From positions 7,538,873-7,602,872 of the forward strand of contig CM055107.1 of the NCBI GenBank assembly GCA_029204225.1: a DNA stretch of 64,000 bases, given 5' to 3'. Source of the stretch: Diphasiastrum complanatum. Lineage: Eukaryota > Streptophyta > Lycopodiopsida > Lycopodiales > Lycopodiaceae. Shown piece after piece: positions 50,426 to 62,455 of the stretch. The first letter of the stretch is position 1; the number at the start of each line of letters is the position of its first letter. The translations under genes were made by a program, and so were the position numbers. The notes under the pieces are model-generated. The model did no database searches and was not told the origin of the DNA. It was given only the letters and a program-made list of their open reading frames with translations.

Positions 50426-51205
50426 TTGTTTTCTTTCCTACTGTTTTTTTTCTTCCTTTCAAAAGCTTGTTTTTAGACATAGAGTATTTCTATAGACTGT
50501 ATTGGTATTTACATACAGAATGGATGAATCTAGATTAGCAATGAGATAAGAGATGGAGAGGATAGAAATTCAATAACAATCAAACTTTGTGCTCACAGGC
50601 CTCCCTCGGGCCGATGGCCACTTAAAACTACTACTTCATCCTCTCCTTGGTTGTTTAGTGACCTAGTACAACTACCTCCCTATCCTTACAACATCCAAAT
50701 GATGCACATACAGTAAAATTATTATTGCTTTTGTGAAAAAGCCGTAACCCTCGCCTTTTCTTTTTCAAGTACCAACTACAAAACTCTCAAATTCTGCTCA
50801 CTTTTTACCCTGTCTGTTCTTATGCATAGGCTAAGAATCCCAATACTAAGCTCGGCAAGCCTTCGTATGCCTAAAACAATGCACTGGTGCTCTACTTCTC
50901 GCTCTTTGACGACCATAAACCTCGAACTCTCAAAAACAGTTTTTTTTGAAGTTCTCTTCAACGACTACTTTGTACTATGTACAATCTTTAAGCACTCTCC
51001 CATACCAAGCTCACATAACAACTATTTTTCTCAAAACCAAAAACCTTATACATATGGCTTCTTCTTTGGCAACCCATGCATGGCCCAGGTTGTCATTGAC
51101 GAGACACATGTCCCGTCGACTTGCCTTGTCACGAGGCCAACTGGTCATAATCAACTTACTGGACCCATAGTACAATAGCTCAATAATTCTACTTTTATTC
51201 TAACT
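50426..51205 (+). other. Element E post-integrase region
   Basis: No recognised protein. Open stretches (50822-51178) lack motifs. Confidence 0.4.
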
Positions 51206-51329
51206 AAAAGTTGGAGGGATATTGCACCTTTTAGATATTCTTGGGTAGTCATGGAATACATTCATACCAGTTAATTCAACTACAAAGGCTTCAAATTTAG
51301 TCCAAATTTTTGTTGAAACATTATTTAGG

Positions 51330-51740
51330 TTGTATAGACTATCAAGTGATATTGTTAGTCACAAAGATTATTGGTCCACAAGTTACTTCTGGTCAACACT
51401 ATTCCATAAACTTCGAATTTCTCTTAGTTTGAGTTCTACTGATAATTATGAATTAGATGGAGAGACTTAAAGAACTAATCAAACTATGGAGGATATGTTG
51501 AAAACATGTGTGTCACAAGTAATCTCATTGGGTTAATAGAGTTTGCTTATAATAGTAGAAAACATTTTGCTACAAGTTATAGTCTGTTTATGCTTATGTA
51601 TGGTTTTCAACCTAAATCATGGGTTAATGTGGAGATTAACTCTATTAAGATCTAGAAGATTGCCAATTTTGAGCTACAAAATATGTTACAATTATCATGT
51701 GAAAGTGTTCGTAGTGCTTAGTGTTGGGAAATGAGGTGAA
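51330..51740 (+). pseudogene. Gypsy integrase scrap, unrelated to E
   Basis: In shifting frames: SDIVSHKDYW, SSTDNYELDGET, NQTMEDMLKTCV and MVFNLNHG, which follow the gypsy integrase core pattern (S-D-R-D, H-P-Q-T-D-G-Q-T-E, E-D-M-L-R). Strongly decayed. Confidence 0.6.
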
Positions 51741-52646
51741 TGGGCCGATAGTTTGGAGTGTCACGAGACACTACCGACCTGTCAGTAGGTGCTTGCAGAA
51801 GGCTTAGTGATATTAGACCACCGTGTTTAGATCTTCTATCACAACAGATCCAGCTGATTAAACAATGGGTCAGTAGGTGTCAAAGACAACCATAGATACA
51901 GAGTTCGGAGGCATCTAGGACAATCGTGATTCTATTCTTCTACTCATTTGATACGACACATAAGGAGATTAAAGAGCATTCAATTCACAAAGAGAAAAGT
52001 AGAAACATCAATTACCATACACACATTATATGATAATTCAAATAACTCAAAGTATAATTAAAATGCGCAAATGTACATGAGATTGATGTAAAAGAAATCT
52101 ACAGATCAATGTACAAGCCTAGAAGATCAAGTTAGAATTGAACGATAAAAATAGTAAAAATGTCAGTGGCTCGATAGTCCAAATCATATAGATAAGATAG
52201 ATCGTCTAATAACATATATTCTGTACTAAGTTGGAAAAATATCTGTGTCTAGCTTATTTAGAATGTGAATCTAACTTTGTTTATATACACAATGTAGTTA
52301 CTCTATGATACGTCAGCCTTGGACTAATCATGAAATGAAGTGGGCATGAAGACTCGATAGTAGTAATTGTTGGAATTCGATGCTCAGCCTCAAATCCATT
52401 TATTAATGAGCATCCTAAAAACTTTACAAAAATCAGAAAACAGAAGGCTCGAGGTTTTCAGAAGATCAAAAAATCCAGTATTGGATTTTTTTGACCCAAT
52501 GTCAAACCTAACAAACAAAGATTTTTTGACCCTGGATCATATCAGATCGAGGCAGAATTATCTGAGTGTCTTCGACCTTGGATCGGGTCGAATCGGGTTT
52601 GATTTTTTCGACCCTGAAAAATTCAACCTTGACTATATTTTTTGAT
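51741..52646. other. No recognisable gene
   Basis: Possible LTR debris. A small hairpin GTGTCACGAGACAC lies near 51760. Confidence 0.35.
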
Positions 52647-53565
52647 GGGAATCGGAATAATTCCTGACATGGATAGCTGGTCACTCTAGGTGTATATGGT
52701 TATTGGTTATGCCTCGTCATTCCGGACGTGGTCGTATCAAGTAAATAATAATCATATGAGGGCCCAGACCTATAATTGGACATAGGAGCACATCCATAGT
52801 GAATGACTGCTTTAATGCAAGAATAGGAGGTCAATAGCTCAATATAGGTTGCATGGGAATCCTAGAGAAAATATTCTCTCTCATGAGGAGAATATGTCCA
52901 TTGGAAACTCGCCCATCCTCCTATTGGAAATTCAGTTTCTTGAGTCTGTTTCTCCTCCTCTCTCTTAGGTTCTTCACTATGGCTTGGGGGCTAGGTCCAA
53001 AAGAAAATTCCAGGAGGGAACTAGGTTTGGATGGATGGTTTTGTTCCACATGTGTCCTTTTGGTTGTTTTGCAACATGATCTAGTTAGATCTTCATTTGG
53101 TGATCCTTAAAGGATCACCAAATGAAGATCTAACTAGATCATGTTGCAAAACAACCAAAAGGACACACGTGGAGCAAAACCACCCAACCTAGATCCCTCT
53201 TGGAGTTTCCTCCTGGACCTAGCCCCCAAGCCATAGTGAAGAACCTAAGAGAGAGGAGAAGAAACAGGCTCAAGAAACTGAATTTCCAATAGGAGGATGG
53301 GCGAGTTTCCAATGGACATATTCTCCTCATGAGAGAGAATATTCTCTCTAGGATTCCCATGCAACCTATATTGAGCTATTGACCGTCTATTCTTTCATTA
53401 AAGTAGTCATTCACTATGCATGTGCTCCTATGTCCAATTATAGGTCTGGGCCCTCATATGATTATTAATTACTTTATAGGCCAAGCCCAGAATGACAAGG
53501 CATAACTAATAACCATATACATCTAGAGTGACCAACTATCCACGTCAGGAATTATTTCTATTCCC
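52647..53565. repeat. Long spacerless inverted repeat (foldback-like)
   Basis: Two arms of about 460 bp meet at GGTGATCCTTAAAGGATCACC (centre about 53109) without a loop. The ends are GGGAATCGGAATAATTCCTG on the left and the reverse complement of GGGAATAGAAATAATTCCTG on the right. The arms are near-identical over most of their length, with scattered mismatches and small indels. Each arm, read outward to centre, contains the same short frame (MGILE-IFSLMRRICPLETR). No clear target duplication: flanks are TTTGAT and TTGTAC. Confidence 0.93.
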
Positions 53566-55564
53566 TTGTACAGGGCATGGACGTAACACAAACATTAAAA
53601 CATTGAATTATTGTTGACAGATCCTCTGCTCCAGAGGACCTGTTGTTTTCTCGTTTCTCTGATTCTTTCTACTTCTTCAAAACCGTTTCTGCCTGTTACC
53701 AGACTTAAAGGCATTCGTTAGATGTCTTCTTGATTTAACAATGCCAACTCAGGCAAAAGGGACAGAGTGTCGTTTAGTATTTTCTTTATGTCCTGCCTGT
53801 CAGAGGACTACTCAGGGACGTTGCTCTTGAACGCACTTACATTCTACATGGATGCAAGCCAAGAACGCTCATTCACAGATCAACATACAAATCAATGAAC
53901 GTTTTTTAGATTCTACAGCTACCTACACTTAAAACGGACTGAAATCAGAGCCTACACTACATTAACACCGAGATACCTTGCATAAATTGACAAAACAAGA
54001 AACAAGAAACTAATCTACAACATGTTAGAAGTCCAAGAATCAAAAAACCAACCAGCCTTTTGATTCTTGGACATCCCAAGAACATCAAGAACTGGATTGT
54101 ACAAAGATATGCAAGAATCACACCACAGATCCAGCCTATTTAGTTTACTTGAATGCTGGCTTCTACATTAATCCACAAGAAAACAAGAAAGCTAATCCAC
54201 AACTAGAAAATCCACAACCACACACAATATGAATGGAAGGGCATGATCATAGGGGCATCACTCAAGAAAACCATCATGATCAAGGAGCTTAGTGTAGCAT
54301 CAAACTCATGGAAAATCTTCTTATTAAGCATGGAGTAGATACAATGCAAAAGCTTCTCTTCACAAAGAGAGAGTCTCTTGAATAAGCAAGAGAGCTCCTT
54401 AGGTGGCATCCTAGTGGAATTTCCACATTTCACAAATTACAAGTGGAATAATGCTCTCCACTAGAAGTCACCATCAAAAGGTGGCTCACTCTACTTTCTT
54501 TAAGAGGGGCCTACTTGCATTTATTATATTTGCTTAGAAACACTAGTTCCTACATGGTCATTCCATCTTTTGGGATTCACCATGAGGCTTACACAGTTCT
54601 TGCATGTCTTTCCTAGCTAGTATTTCTCGGCTCTCATACTCGGCTCTCAGTCTTCATTAGTCTCGTCTTCTCAGAGACCTCCTCGGTCTAAGGTGAGAGT
54701 TGCTCTTGAGTTGCTCTGTCCGAGTATCTTGGAGATTCGTCAGAATCAGCCAACAATTATCAGACAAATAATCAGTCGCGAAGAATTACAGAAATGCATA
54801 TATTCTGAGACGAAGCTAAATGCAATAAGAAGATAATATTGATTCAATATGAAAATGAAACAGATGTAAATGAGTACAACAAGTTGTAGATCAAAGCTGC
54901 GTACTCTAAGCTATCTCTGAATGGCTAAATATAAGTCTGAATTAAGCACAACTACTGATAAGCAGTAAGCGCAATAGCAATCTCTAATCAACTTTAAGAA
55001 ATTAAGCTAGAATGCTCAAGAGTGTTCAAGCTCGTAGGCTTGAGAGAGAGAACGCTAACTATTCAATACTTGATTATTGATTTTCATAATTCAAATCCTT
55101 GTGATGTAGGAATATGAACAACTATTTATACTAAGCAATTAGGTCGCCAAATGTATCATTTAGTTGGTTGTGATGTGTTGGCATCCATCCAGTTAGGACT
55201 TCTCATAAACTACTTGCTAATGAATTAATGCAAGTCAGTGGCTTTGGGTCATAAACAGTCTATCTGCAGATTTGAACGTAAATTGTCTCTCTGCAAAAAT
55301 GAATGTAAACTGTCATGCAAAAAATGCAAATGTCTTCACCAATGTCATTTCCTTAACATTTGAGACATCTGACATTTTGCGAGAAAGCCACAGTGAGAGA
55401 AAATTTCAAAAGACGAAAATCCCAAAAATGCCGACATTGTGAGCCATTTTTGAGTAGTTATGTAGACTGTGTAAAAACACAAAGAAATCTATAGGTCTGG
55501 ATAAAAATTGGACAAAGATTAAAATGTCGATTAGTCAGTTAGTAGGAGAATAATCTAACACCAA
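53566..55564. other. No recognisable gene
   Basis: AT-rich with short frames only. Confidence 0.4.
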
Positions 55565-56064
55565 AGTTATGATGTTAAGTGCCAATCTTCCTAAATTATT
55601 TTGGGATCAAGTCTTGTTGTGTGCTAACTTTCTATGCAATAGGTGGCCGAGTGCTATATTGGATGGAAGAACAACTTCTGAGATGCTATTCAAGAGGAGG
55701 CTGAGTGTCAAGTTTTTAGAACTTTTGGCACTTGTTGCTATGTCAATATAGCTCTTGATGATAGGACAAAGGAGGATCCATCTTCAAGGAAAGGTATATT
55801 TGTTGGACATAGTGAGGTGAGTAAACCCTACAAGGTTTACATTCCTACTACTAATAAGGTGATTACTGGTAGAGATGTCATTTTTTATGAGGGGAATATT
55901 CCAAAAGTGTCTTCAAGCAATGATGGTGTGGATGGATCTAACAATCTTGATGTTGATGTTATGGATACTACTTTAGATGGTCATGATGAAGGACCTTCAT
56001 AAAGTCCAAACCCAACAAGGGAAAGAAAAACACCTTCAAGACTCACATATGATGAGAATAGTAA
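55565..56064 (+). pseudogene. Copia integrase C-terminal fragment, element D family
   Basis: FWDQVLLCANFLCNRW, ILDGRTTSEMLFKRR, then after a frameshift ALDDRTKEDPSSRKG, YKVYIPTTNKVITGRDVIF and RERKTPSRLTYDE. Very close to the same region of element D (37073-37825), but on the other strand. Confidence 0.82.
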
Positions 56065-56364
56065 GAAGTGGAAGTGACTCATTTGGCATCCTTCACATCC
56101 AATTTGTAATTAGCTCTCATACAAGGATCAAGCTTGTAAAGCCTACCATCTCTAATCCCTTTGGCAATGAAATTTCCATTCTTGATGATAAAGCAAGCAT
56201 TGCAACCAAACTTGACATCACATCCATTGTCAACCAATGAGTCACACTCAATAAGTTTCTAGATATTGAAGGAACATACAAGACATTTTGAGGTTTTGCT
56301 CTTCTCTTTGATTCAAGCCAAATAGAAATGATTCCTATTCCAAGAATCTTACATTTAGCACCAT
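56065..56364 (-). pseudogene. Copia protease C-terminal fragment, inverted
   Basis: On minus: NGAKCKILGIGIISIW, VLYVPSISRNLLSV and the following block, typical of the region after the copia protease active site. It lies head-on to the plus-strand integrase fragment and is cut by the LTR of gypsy F at 56365. Confidence 0.7.
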
Positions 56365-57089
56365 TGTTGGAGGGTTTGCGGCGCCCAAGGAAACCCTAAC
56401 CCTAGCTAATAAGTGAGACGGATTTGGCACCCTACGCGTGTAAGTCCAACCCGATAATCACGTAGAGATTTGATTGATTAGAAAGTCCATAAAAGGAATT
56501 TAGGTCTTTTTTGCGGGACTTTTATTGTTGCAGGGCCTAAATGTCAAGTTAGTGAATAAAGTTGGGTTTCCCTCCAATTTTGATGTTCTCACACTTTTTT
56601 AAATTTGAATAATTAGGGAGGTAGAAATGGACCAGTAGGATTCAGAGGCCAAGGTCCTCCTCTCTACTATAAAAAGGGACCAACTCGAGTTCCTACCCAT
56701 GTTCATTTCCTCATTTCAATAAAGTAGATTGGTTCTCCTCAGAAATGGATTGATGAATGTCCTTGCTCATCTTCTTTCCTTCTCCATCTCTCATGCTTTC
56801 TCTGGTTTTTGCTAATTGTTGGATCTGAATATTATTATACTTTTTATGAGAGAGAAAGAGAGAGAGAGAGAAGAGTAAGCTATCTTTGTTGTAGATGCGT
56901 AGTGTTAATGGATTGTAGTGTTAATAGATAGAGTTAATGGATGTAGAGTTAGATTTGGATCTTCCATTCATGCTGAAATCTGAACTAAACTATCGCTCTC
57001 ATGGGAACAAACCTATGCATGACAACTAACTTCGTCTCTTTGATGCTAGATTGACTAGATCTTGGATTCAAGGAAAGAGACCCATTACA
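56365..57089 (+). repeat. Element F (gypsy) 5' LTR (725 bp)
   Basis: TGTTGGAGGGTTTG to ACCCATTACA, followed by a PBS. No 3' partner in the window. Confidence 0.75.
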
Positions 57090-57093
57090 ATTT

Positions 57094-57110
57094 TGGCGCC
57101 GTTGCCTGAG
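57094..57110 (+). other. Element F primer-binding site
   Basis: TGGCGCCGTTGCCTGAG, Asp-tRNA type as in element E. Confidence 0.82.
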
Positions 57111-58321
57111 AGCTACGCCAATTTTTAGTTTGCAGCATAATTGTTGGATGGTTAGCTTGCATTAGACATCTTGTCGTGGCATGAATAATGTTAGATTTGC
57201 ATTTAGGATTAGTTTGGAATTGATTTTGCTTCATTTGAGTGGATTTGCTTGTTTGAAATCTAATTTAATTGTTAAACAGAGAAAGCTATTCATATAATCA
57301 ATCTTAAGATCCATTTGAATATGAGATATAAGATAAAATAGCAAAAATCGGTCAAATCTGTCAGATTTGGTCAAAAAAGAGACAAAAAACGTCATCAGAG
57401 CTGATAACTATTTATCCTCTTCTAGGAAACCTTTGCCGAGTTGCAGACACCTTCGGTTTTGTTTACAAAACCTTCAGTTTGAAGGGCGAAGATTAATTCC
57501 CAGCAGATTTTCAGAAACATCAGAAAAACTGCAAAAAACCACCCAAAAAATCACCAAAACCCTAAAATATAGGAAAAGAACCTTCGTCTAATTCACTGTA
57601 CATAGGTGTGATCTACTGCCAGGTCGATGAATAATAATACCAAAAATAGAAAGGCTTTCAGAGGATCAGTTGTCATATTGCCATATTTTTTGTCAAAAAA
57701 GTCACTTTTTTGCAAAAATACCAATATTACTCTTGATCCTTTGCCAGAACCTTTTCCGAATTTTCAAAACATTCTATTTATAGTAAAATACTATTTTTGA
57801 GTTCGGCAAAGATTCTTCTTGATCGGATCACAGAAAATCTTGAATTTTACCCTCGCCAAACTACAAAAACTATATTTTCTTGTGTCAGAAATCTTCGTCC
57901 AGTTTTCCATAGTTTTATCTATGTCAGATCTTTCATTTGAAAGGTCGAAGGTTATTTCCCAAGAAATTTTCAAAAACATTGTTCAGAGAAGTTTTTTTTT
58001 TTTCTTCCCAAAATAGCATTGTTGAACCTTCGCCGAGCCAACCTTCGCCTAGTGAACCTTCGCCAGCCCTATTTTTAGTTTCTAATTTTCCAGATCAAGT
58101 CTCTGTCAAAATTTGGATCAAATCTGATATATTCTGATTTGGATTCTTAGAGATTTATCATTTTTGAGAAGTATCAATTGATTGAATTTCAAAATCTTTT
58201 TCATGATATAGAATCAGATTTTTAAAAAGAGGAATAGATCTAGCAGATCTGATTTGAGATAATTTTTTGATTGAAAAATCTAGATCCAATCTCATTGTCT
58301 GCTTGATTTGAAGTTGTAAAT
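57111..58321 (+). other. Element F untranslated leader
   Basis: About 1.2 kb without a coding frame. CTTCGCC/CTTCGTC words recur (57428, 57848, 58028, 58044, 58059). Confidence 0.5.
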
Positions 58322-60090
58322 ATGGATGCCCTTGGAGGTGTTCCACAGGAAGTCAATTCAATCATTGTTAGAAAAGCACCTCGTTTGGATCTACCCAAAT
58401 ATAATGGATTAACAGATCCACTTAGATTTCTTCAGATCTATGCTGAATCCTGTGAAGTCTATGGCGAGATTTATCCTCAAGATAAACTTAAGCTGTTTCA
58501 TATGGCCTTAACAGGCGCAACACAAGATTGGTACTATAATCAAGATGAAACTGAACGTACAGATTGGGAGGTTGTGAAACGAGCCCTCATCACACGGTTC
58601 AAATCATGAAAGTTTATGAAAGACCCTTTCCTACTTTTAAGTAAAATTAAAATGAGAAAGCAGAAAATGGTTCGAGATTACATTGAATGGGTGAAACGCC
58701 TCAGATCTGAATGCGAACCTGAGCTGATTAACAAAAATGCCATGATTATGTGATTTTTGTCAAGTCTACCTAAACGGATCAGACGTGAGCTGAAATGCCA
58801 TAATGAATATGCACTCTTGCAAAATGCTATAGACGATGCAATTCGGGAGGAGGATGAAGAGTCAGATAATGAGCCAAATATCAGTATGTTGCCTTATGCA
58901 GCAGGGCAGACTACTACAACATGAGAAGATCAAAGCATTGGAAAATTTTCACGGACAAGCGAACAAGGAACCTGAGAAGTTTGCGAAGACTTTTCCTACC
59001 AGGGAAAATGTCTGGTGTTCTATTTGTACAGGAAATCACATAGTGAATGAGTGTCCTCAGTTGAAAAAATGAATGAAAATCAATGTTTGCCACCTGTGTA
59101 ATTCACCTGACCATGAGACTGCTTCTTGCAACTTCAACCCTCAAGTAATTCAGCAACGGTATGCCCAAATGGGATATCGAGAACCACAGTATGGAGGAAA
59201 TCTAGCAACAAGACCGCGACAATCTGCTCTTGGATACCCGGAACGTTTAGCTTTACCTGTCCCACCATAGCACTTCGCTCCTCCTGTTAGTTTGATGGAA
59301 CTAGAACCTTACGGAAGTGCTGAGCAATGGAACTACGGTAATGATCAAGAAGGTGGATCTTCAGAACAGTATGCTATTTATGTTGTCGCTCAACAACAAG
59401 CCTCTAGAAATTGGACTAGAGCACCACTTGGATGTTTGCATTGTGGAGAAAATCACAGAGTTGCAGAATGTCCAAATAAAAAAAAATTTGTACCATTCTG
59501 TCATGACTGTGGTTATGGGCATTGCTATAAAGACTGTCCAGCAAGACCGAAGCCACCACCAGCTACAACACCTGTAAATTTGATAATAATCAAGCAAAGA
59601 CCAGTAGCTCAGAATAAACCAAATGCACCCTTGATGGTGGTCACCAGAGCACAGAAGTAGAAAGAACCAATAGTGGATCCAATATCTGCTGATTCTATAC
59701 CGTTGAATGATATACCAACAACATCGGGAGTCTATCCAAATCTTAATGCAGAAAAACAAAGATATTAGAATATGAGACAGTGGATTAAACATCTACAAGA
59801 AGAAGAGGAGCTCGAAGCTGCTAAAGCAACAACTGAAGTTCATTCTTCACCATTGCAACCTCCAAGAAATTTACGTACGGATATGAATGATCAGTTACAT
59901 CTTCATGAAGAACCCTTGAAGATGACTGAACCGGAAGCACCGCAAATAGACCTGCTCATGAACATTTTGTCTAGCAAGATCAATATTTCATTGGGAGAGT
60001 TCATGAAGTTGGTGCCAAAGGCAAGAGAAGTATAAGCGCAAAAGTTAGCTCAAGAAGAATCAAAAGTCCATCAGGAGGCACTTTTTTGTG
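58322..60090 (+). pseudogene. Element F gag with four zinc knuckles (broken)
   Basis: It starts MDALGGVPQEVNSII. The retrotransposon gag core shows DPLRFLQIYAESCEVYG, FHMALTGATQDWYY and IEWVKRLRSECEPEL. Four knuckles follow: CSICTGNHIVNEC (59016-59054), CHLCNSPDHETASC (59088-59129), CLHCGENHRVAEC (59433-59471) and CHDCGYGHCYKDC (59499-59537). All but the second have three residues between Cys2 and His instead of four. The C-terminal part runs to about 60090 with stops at about 58607, 58752, 58922, 59070, 59268 and 59658. No pol follows. Confidence 0.78.
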
Positions 60091-60180
60091 CTGGATTTAA
60101 AGAATCTAATTAGGTCTCTAAAGAAATAAAATGTTTCTATTTACAAAGCCTTGCTAGCTTTCAGCCCTCAACCTTACAAA

Positions 60181-62455
60181 CTAGTTCGCGAACTCGAAAA
60201 TCTGGAGACACGAAATACGAAGAATTTTGCAAACATGAAAGTCAAAGGAAACGAAGACGAATGGTTCGTGAACACGAAAGTCAAAGGAGACAATCACGAA
60301 CGGTTCGCAAACATGAAAGACTTATGAACGAGAATATTTTGTGGTTTGGCACAAGATTTCTTTGCGGTCCAGTACGAGAAAAAGGCAAACGAGCTAAACA
60401 AATCCAATGGTGGAAATGAAACCAACGACGCGACACAAAAAATGTCGCGAAACTCGTTTTGCCCTCACGCTCCAAAGAATACCCACAAAGATCACGCAAA
60501 AAAATTGTGTGAGATGCAGAAGAGACGGGCATACAGTAGATACCTGCTGGCTCAATTTCAAAATTGAGTGTATTTATTGCCACAGGAAGAGTCACACAGC
60601 TATGGATTGTCGCCAGAACCCGAGAAACAAATCAGTGCAAAATAGACAGGAGAACAACAATAGTTCATCCTATGTCAAGGAGCCCGAGAGCTCAAAGATG
60701 ACGAAGAAAGAATGAACAGAAATTGTTCGACCGCCTACATCTGTGAAGATGTGTGTGCAACATCAACATCTGACACACACGAAGTGATTCTAGATTCAGG
60801 AGCCACCTCACACTTCGTGACATAAAGACAAATCATGTCTGATTTCAGAAGTGTAGAGATGGATCTAAACATTAAGTGAATGATATTGGTTCGCTATGGC
60901 TCAACACCAACGACAGAGACAAACGACTCGAAGATGTTCTATTCGTGCCAACTCCGCAGCAAGACTTGTTGTCTGTAGCATGAATAGCAGATGCATGGAT
61001 GCATGTACGTTTTCTAATGAAACATGCAACGTGATTGATGCCATTACTAGTACCTTGATCGCTCAAGGCAAAAGGAAAGGGAACCTATATCATCTAAAGT
61101 TATGCCTATCTGAAGATCAGGTGCATCAGACCCATGATGACTCGCCAGACACTCTGTGGCACAGAAGACTCTGCCACATGAACTCAATGGCACTGTACCA
61201 GACAAGCCATCATGGAGCGATAACAGGGGTCAACATCTCGAATGCAACCAGTTAAACCGCCTGTGATGCATGTTTGAAAGACAAGATGTCACACACACCA
61301 TTCATTAAAGACTCCTACAGAATGACAAAGATTCTAAAGCTAGTGCACTCTGACATCTGCGGGCCATTCAACGTGATCTCAGTAGGAGGTTCAAAATATT
61401 ATATAACCTTCATTGATGATTATAGCAAATTTGCCAGAGTGTATTTTATTCAGAATAAATCTGAAGCACTCGATAAATTCACAGAATATGTGAATTGGGC
61501 AGAGAGACGTACAAGCAGCAAAGTGAAGCAGATCAGAATAGATCAAGATGGCGAATATATCTCGAATCGTTTCACTAACTTCTGCAATGATCGTGGCATT
61601 ATTCACAGAAGAACTGTAGCCTACACACAACAGCACAATGGTGTTGCTGAACGAAAGAACAGGACCCTAATGGAAGCAGCTAGATGCATGATGGCCTATT
61701 CGAAAGCTCCAAGGGCACTGTGGGCTGAAGCAGTAGCTACAGTCGCATACATCTAGAACAGAACAAGCAAGTTTGGTGTTCCTCACACGACACCACATGA
61801 GCTATGGTGGGGTAGAAAATCCAATCTGTCTCACGTCAGAATATTTGGCTGTGCAACATATGCACATATTCCTGATAAGCTTCGAAAGAAGCTTGATGAG
61901 AAATCCGAACAGAGATTTCTAGTAGGTTATGATAATAATTCTTCATACTATAGAATCTACATGCCAGACACGAACATTGTAAAAACAGTGAGAGATGTCA
62001 GATTCGATGAGAGCAGGACAATGGCCAACGACGATCCTGTCAGCTACGAAGTTCTGGAGAGACAGTACTATCACCTGCCGCCAACGACAGAGGAGACGAA
62101 AACGAAGATTTTCGAGTCGTCTTTCATTCGAACGACGAATCTGACGAAGAAAGATTCGAAAGGCAACCTGCCGCCACAGTTCCTATAAACCAAGATGGTT
62201 CCGGACCGAGCAGAGCAGACAAAGGCAAAGACATAGTTGTACCAGGAAGATCTCCCAGAAGGTCGACAAGACCATGAAGAGCGCCAGCAAGATATGTGCC
62301 AGGTAGCTCAGCTTCCACATCAGAAGAATTTTGCGGATTCAGTGGCGAAACACAGACATTCGAGGAGGCGATTGAAAGTCCAGAAAAGGACAAATGGATC
62401 CAAGCCATGAACGAAGAGATGGAGTTCATGAGGATGAACCAGGTATGGACGTTTG
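60181..62455 (+). mobile_element. Second copy of copia family C (gag knuckles to RT start)
   Basis: LTR- or leader-like sequence rich in TTCG(C/T)GAA words (60181-60345). Knuckles CVRCRRDGHTVDTC and CIYCHRKSHTAMDC follow, then a damaged protease. The pre-integrase region (LWHRRLCHMNS) and integrase (61274-61756) come next, with LVHSDICGPF, IDQDGEYIS and QHNGVAERKNRT; the Glu is kept and the Asp block reads D-Q-D-G. ATYAHIPDKLRKKLD and VRDVRFDESR are the integrase end. It stops at the first RT residues (MNEEMEFMRMNQVWT) at about 62455. It retains the region deleted in element C. Both ends are truncated. Confidence 0.83.
61274..61756 (+). pseudogene. Copia C copy 2 integrase core
   Basis: 160 codons open: the zinc-region end, VHSDICGPFNV, YITFIDDYSKFARVYF, RIDQDGEYISNRF, QQHNGVAERKNRTLMEAARCMMAY and APRALWAEAVATVAYI, then TAG. 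The best-preserved domain of this copy. Confidence 0.82.

Larger units (their letters stand above)
44083..51219 (+). mobile_element. Element E: Ty3/gypsy retrotransposon, 3' LTR missing
   Basis: 5' LTR (44083-44912), Asp-tRNA-type PBS (44914), gag, protease, RT, RNase H and integrase in gypsy order, then about 0.8 kb to a PPT-like AAAAGTTGGAGGGA (51206-51219). The sequence after the PPT does not match the 5' LTR start, so the 3' LTR is gone or replaced. The PBS type and integrase-last order suggest the Athila/Tat side of gypsy. Several stops split pol. Confidence 0.85.

Noticed and set aside
52853-53360. Two short proteins with the same sequence on opposite strands
   Set aside because: They are the two arms of the inverted repeat read inward; no family match or coding signal.
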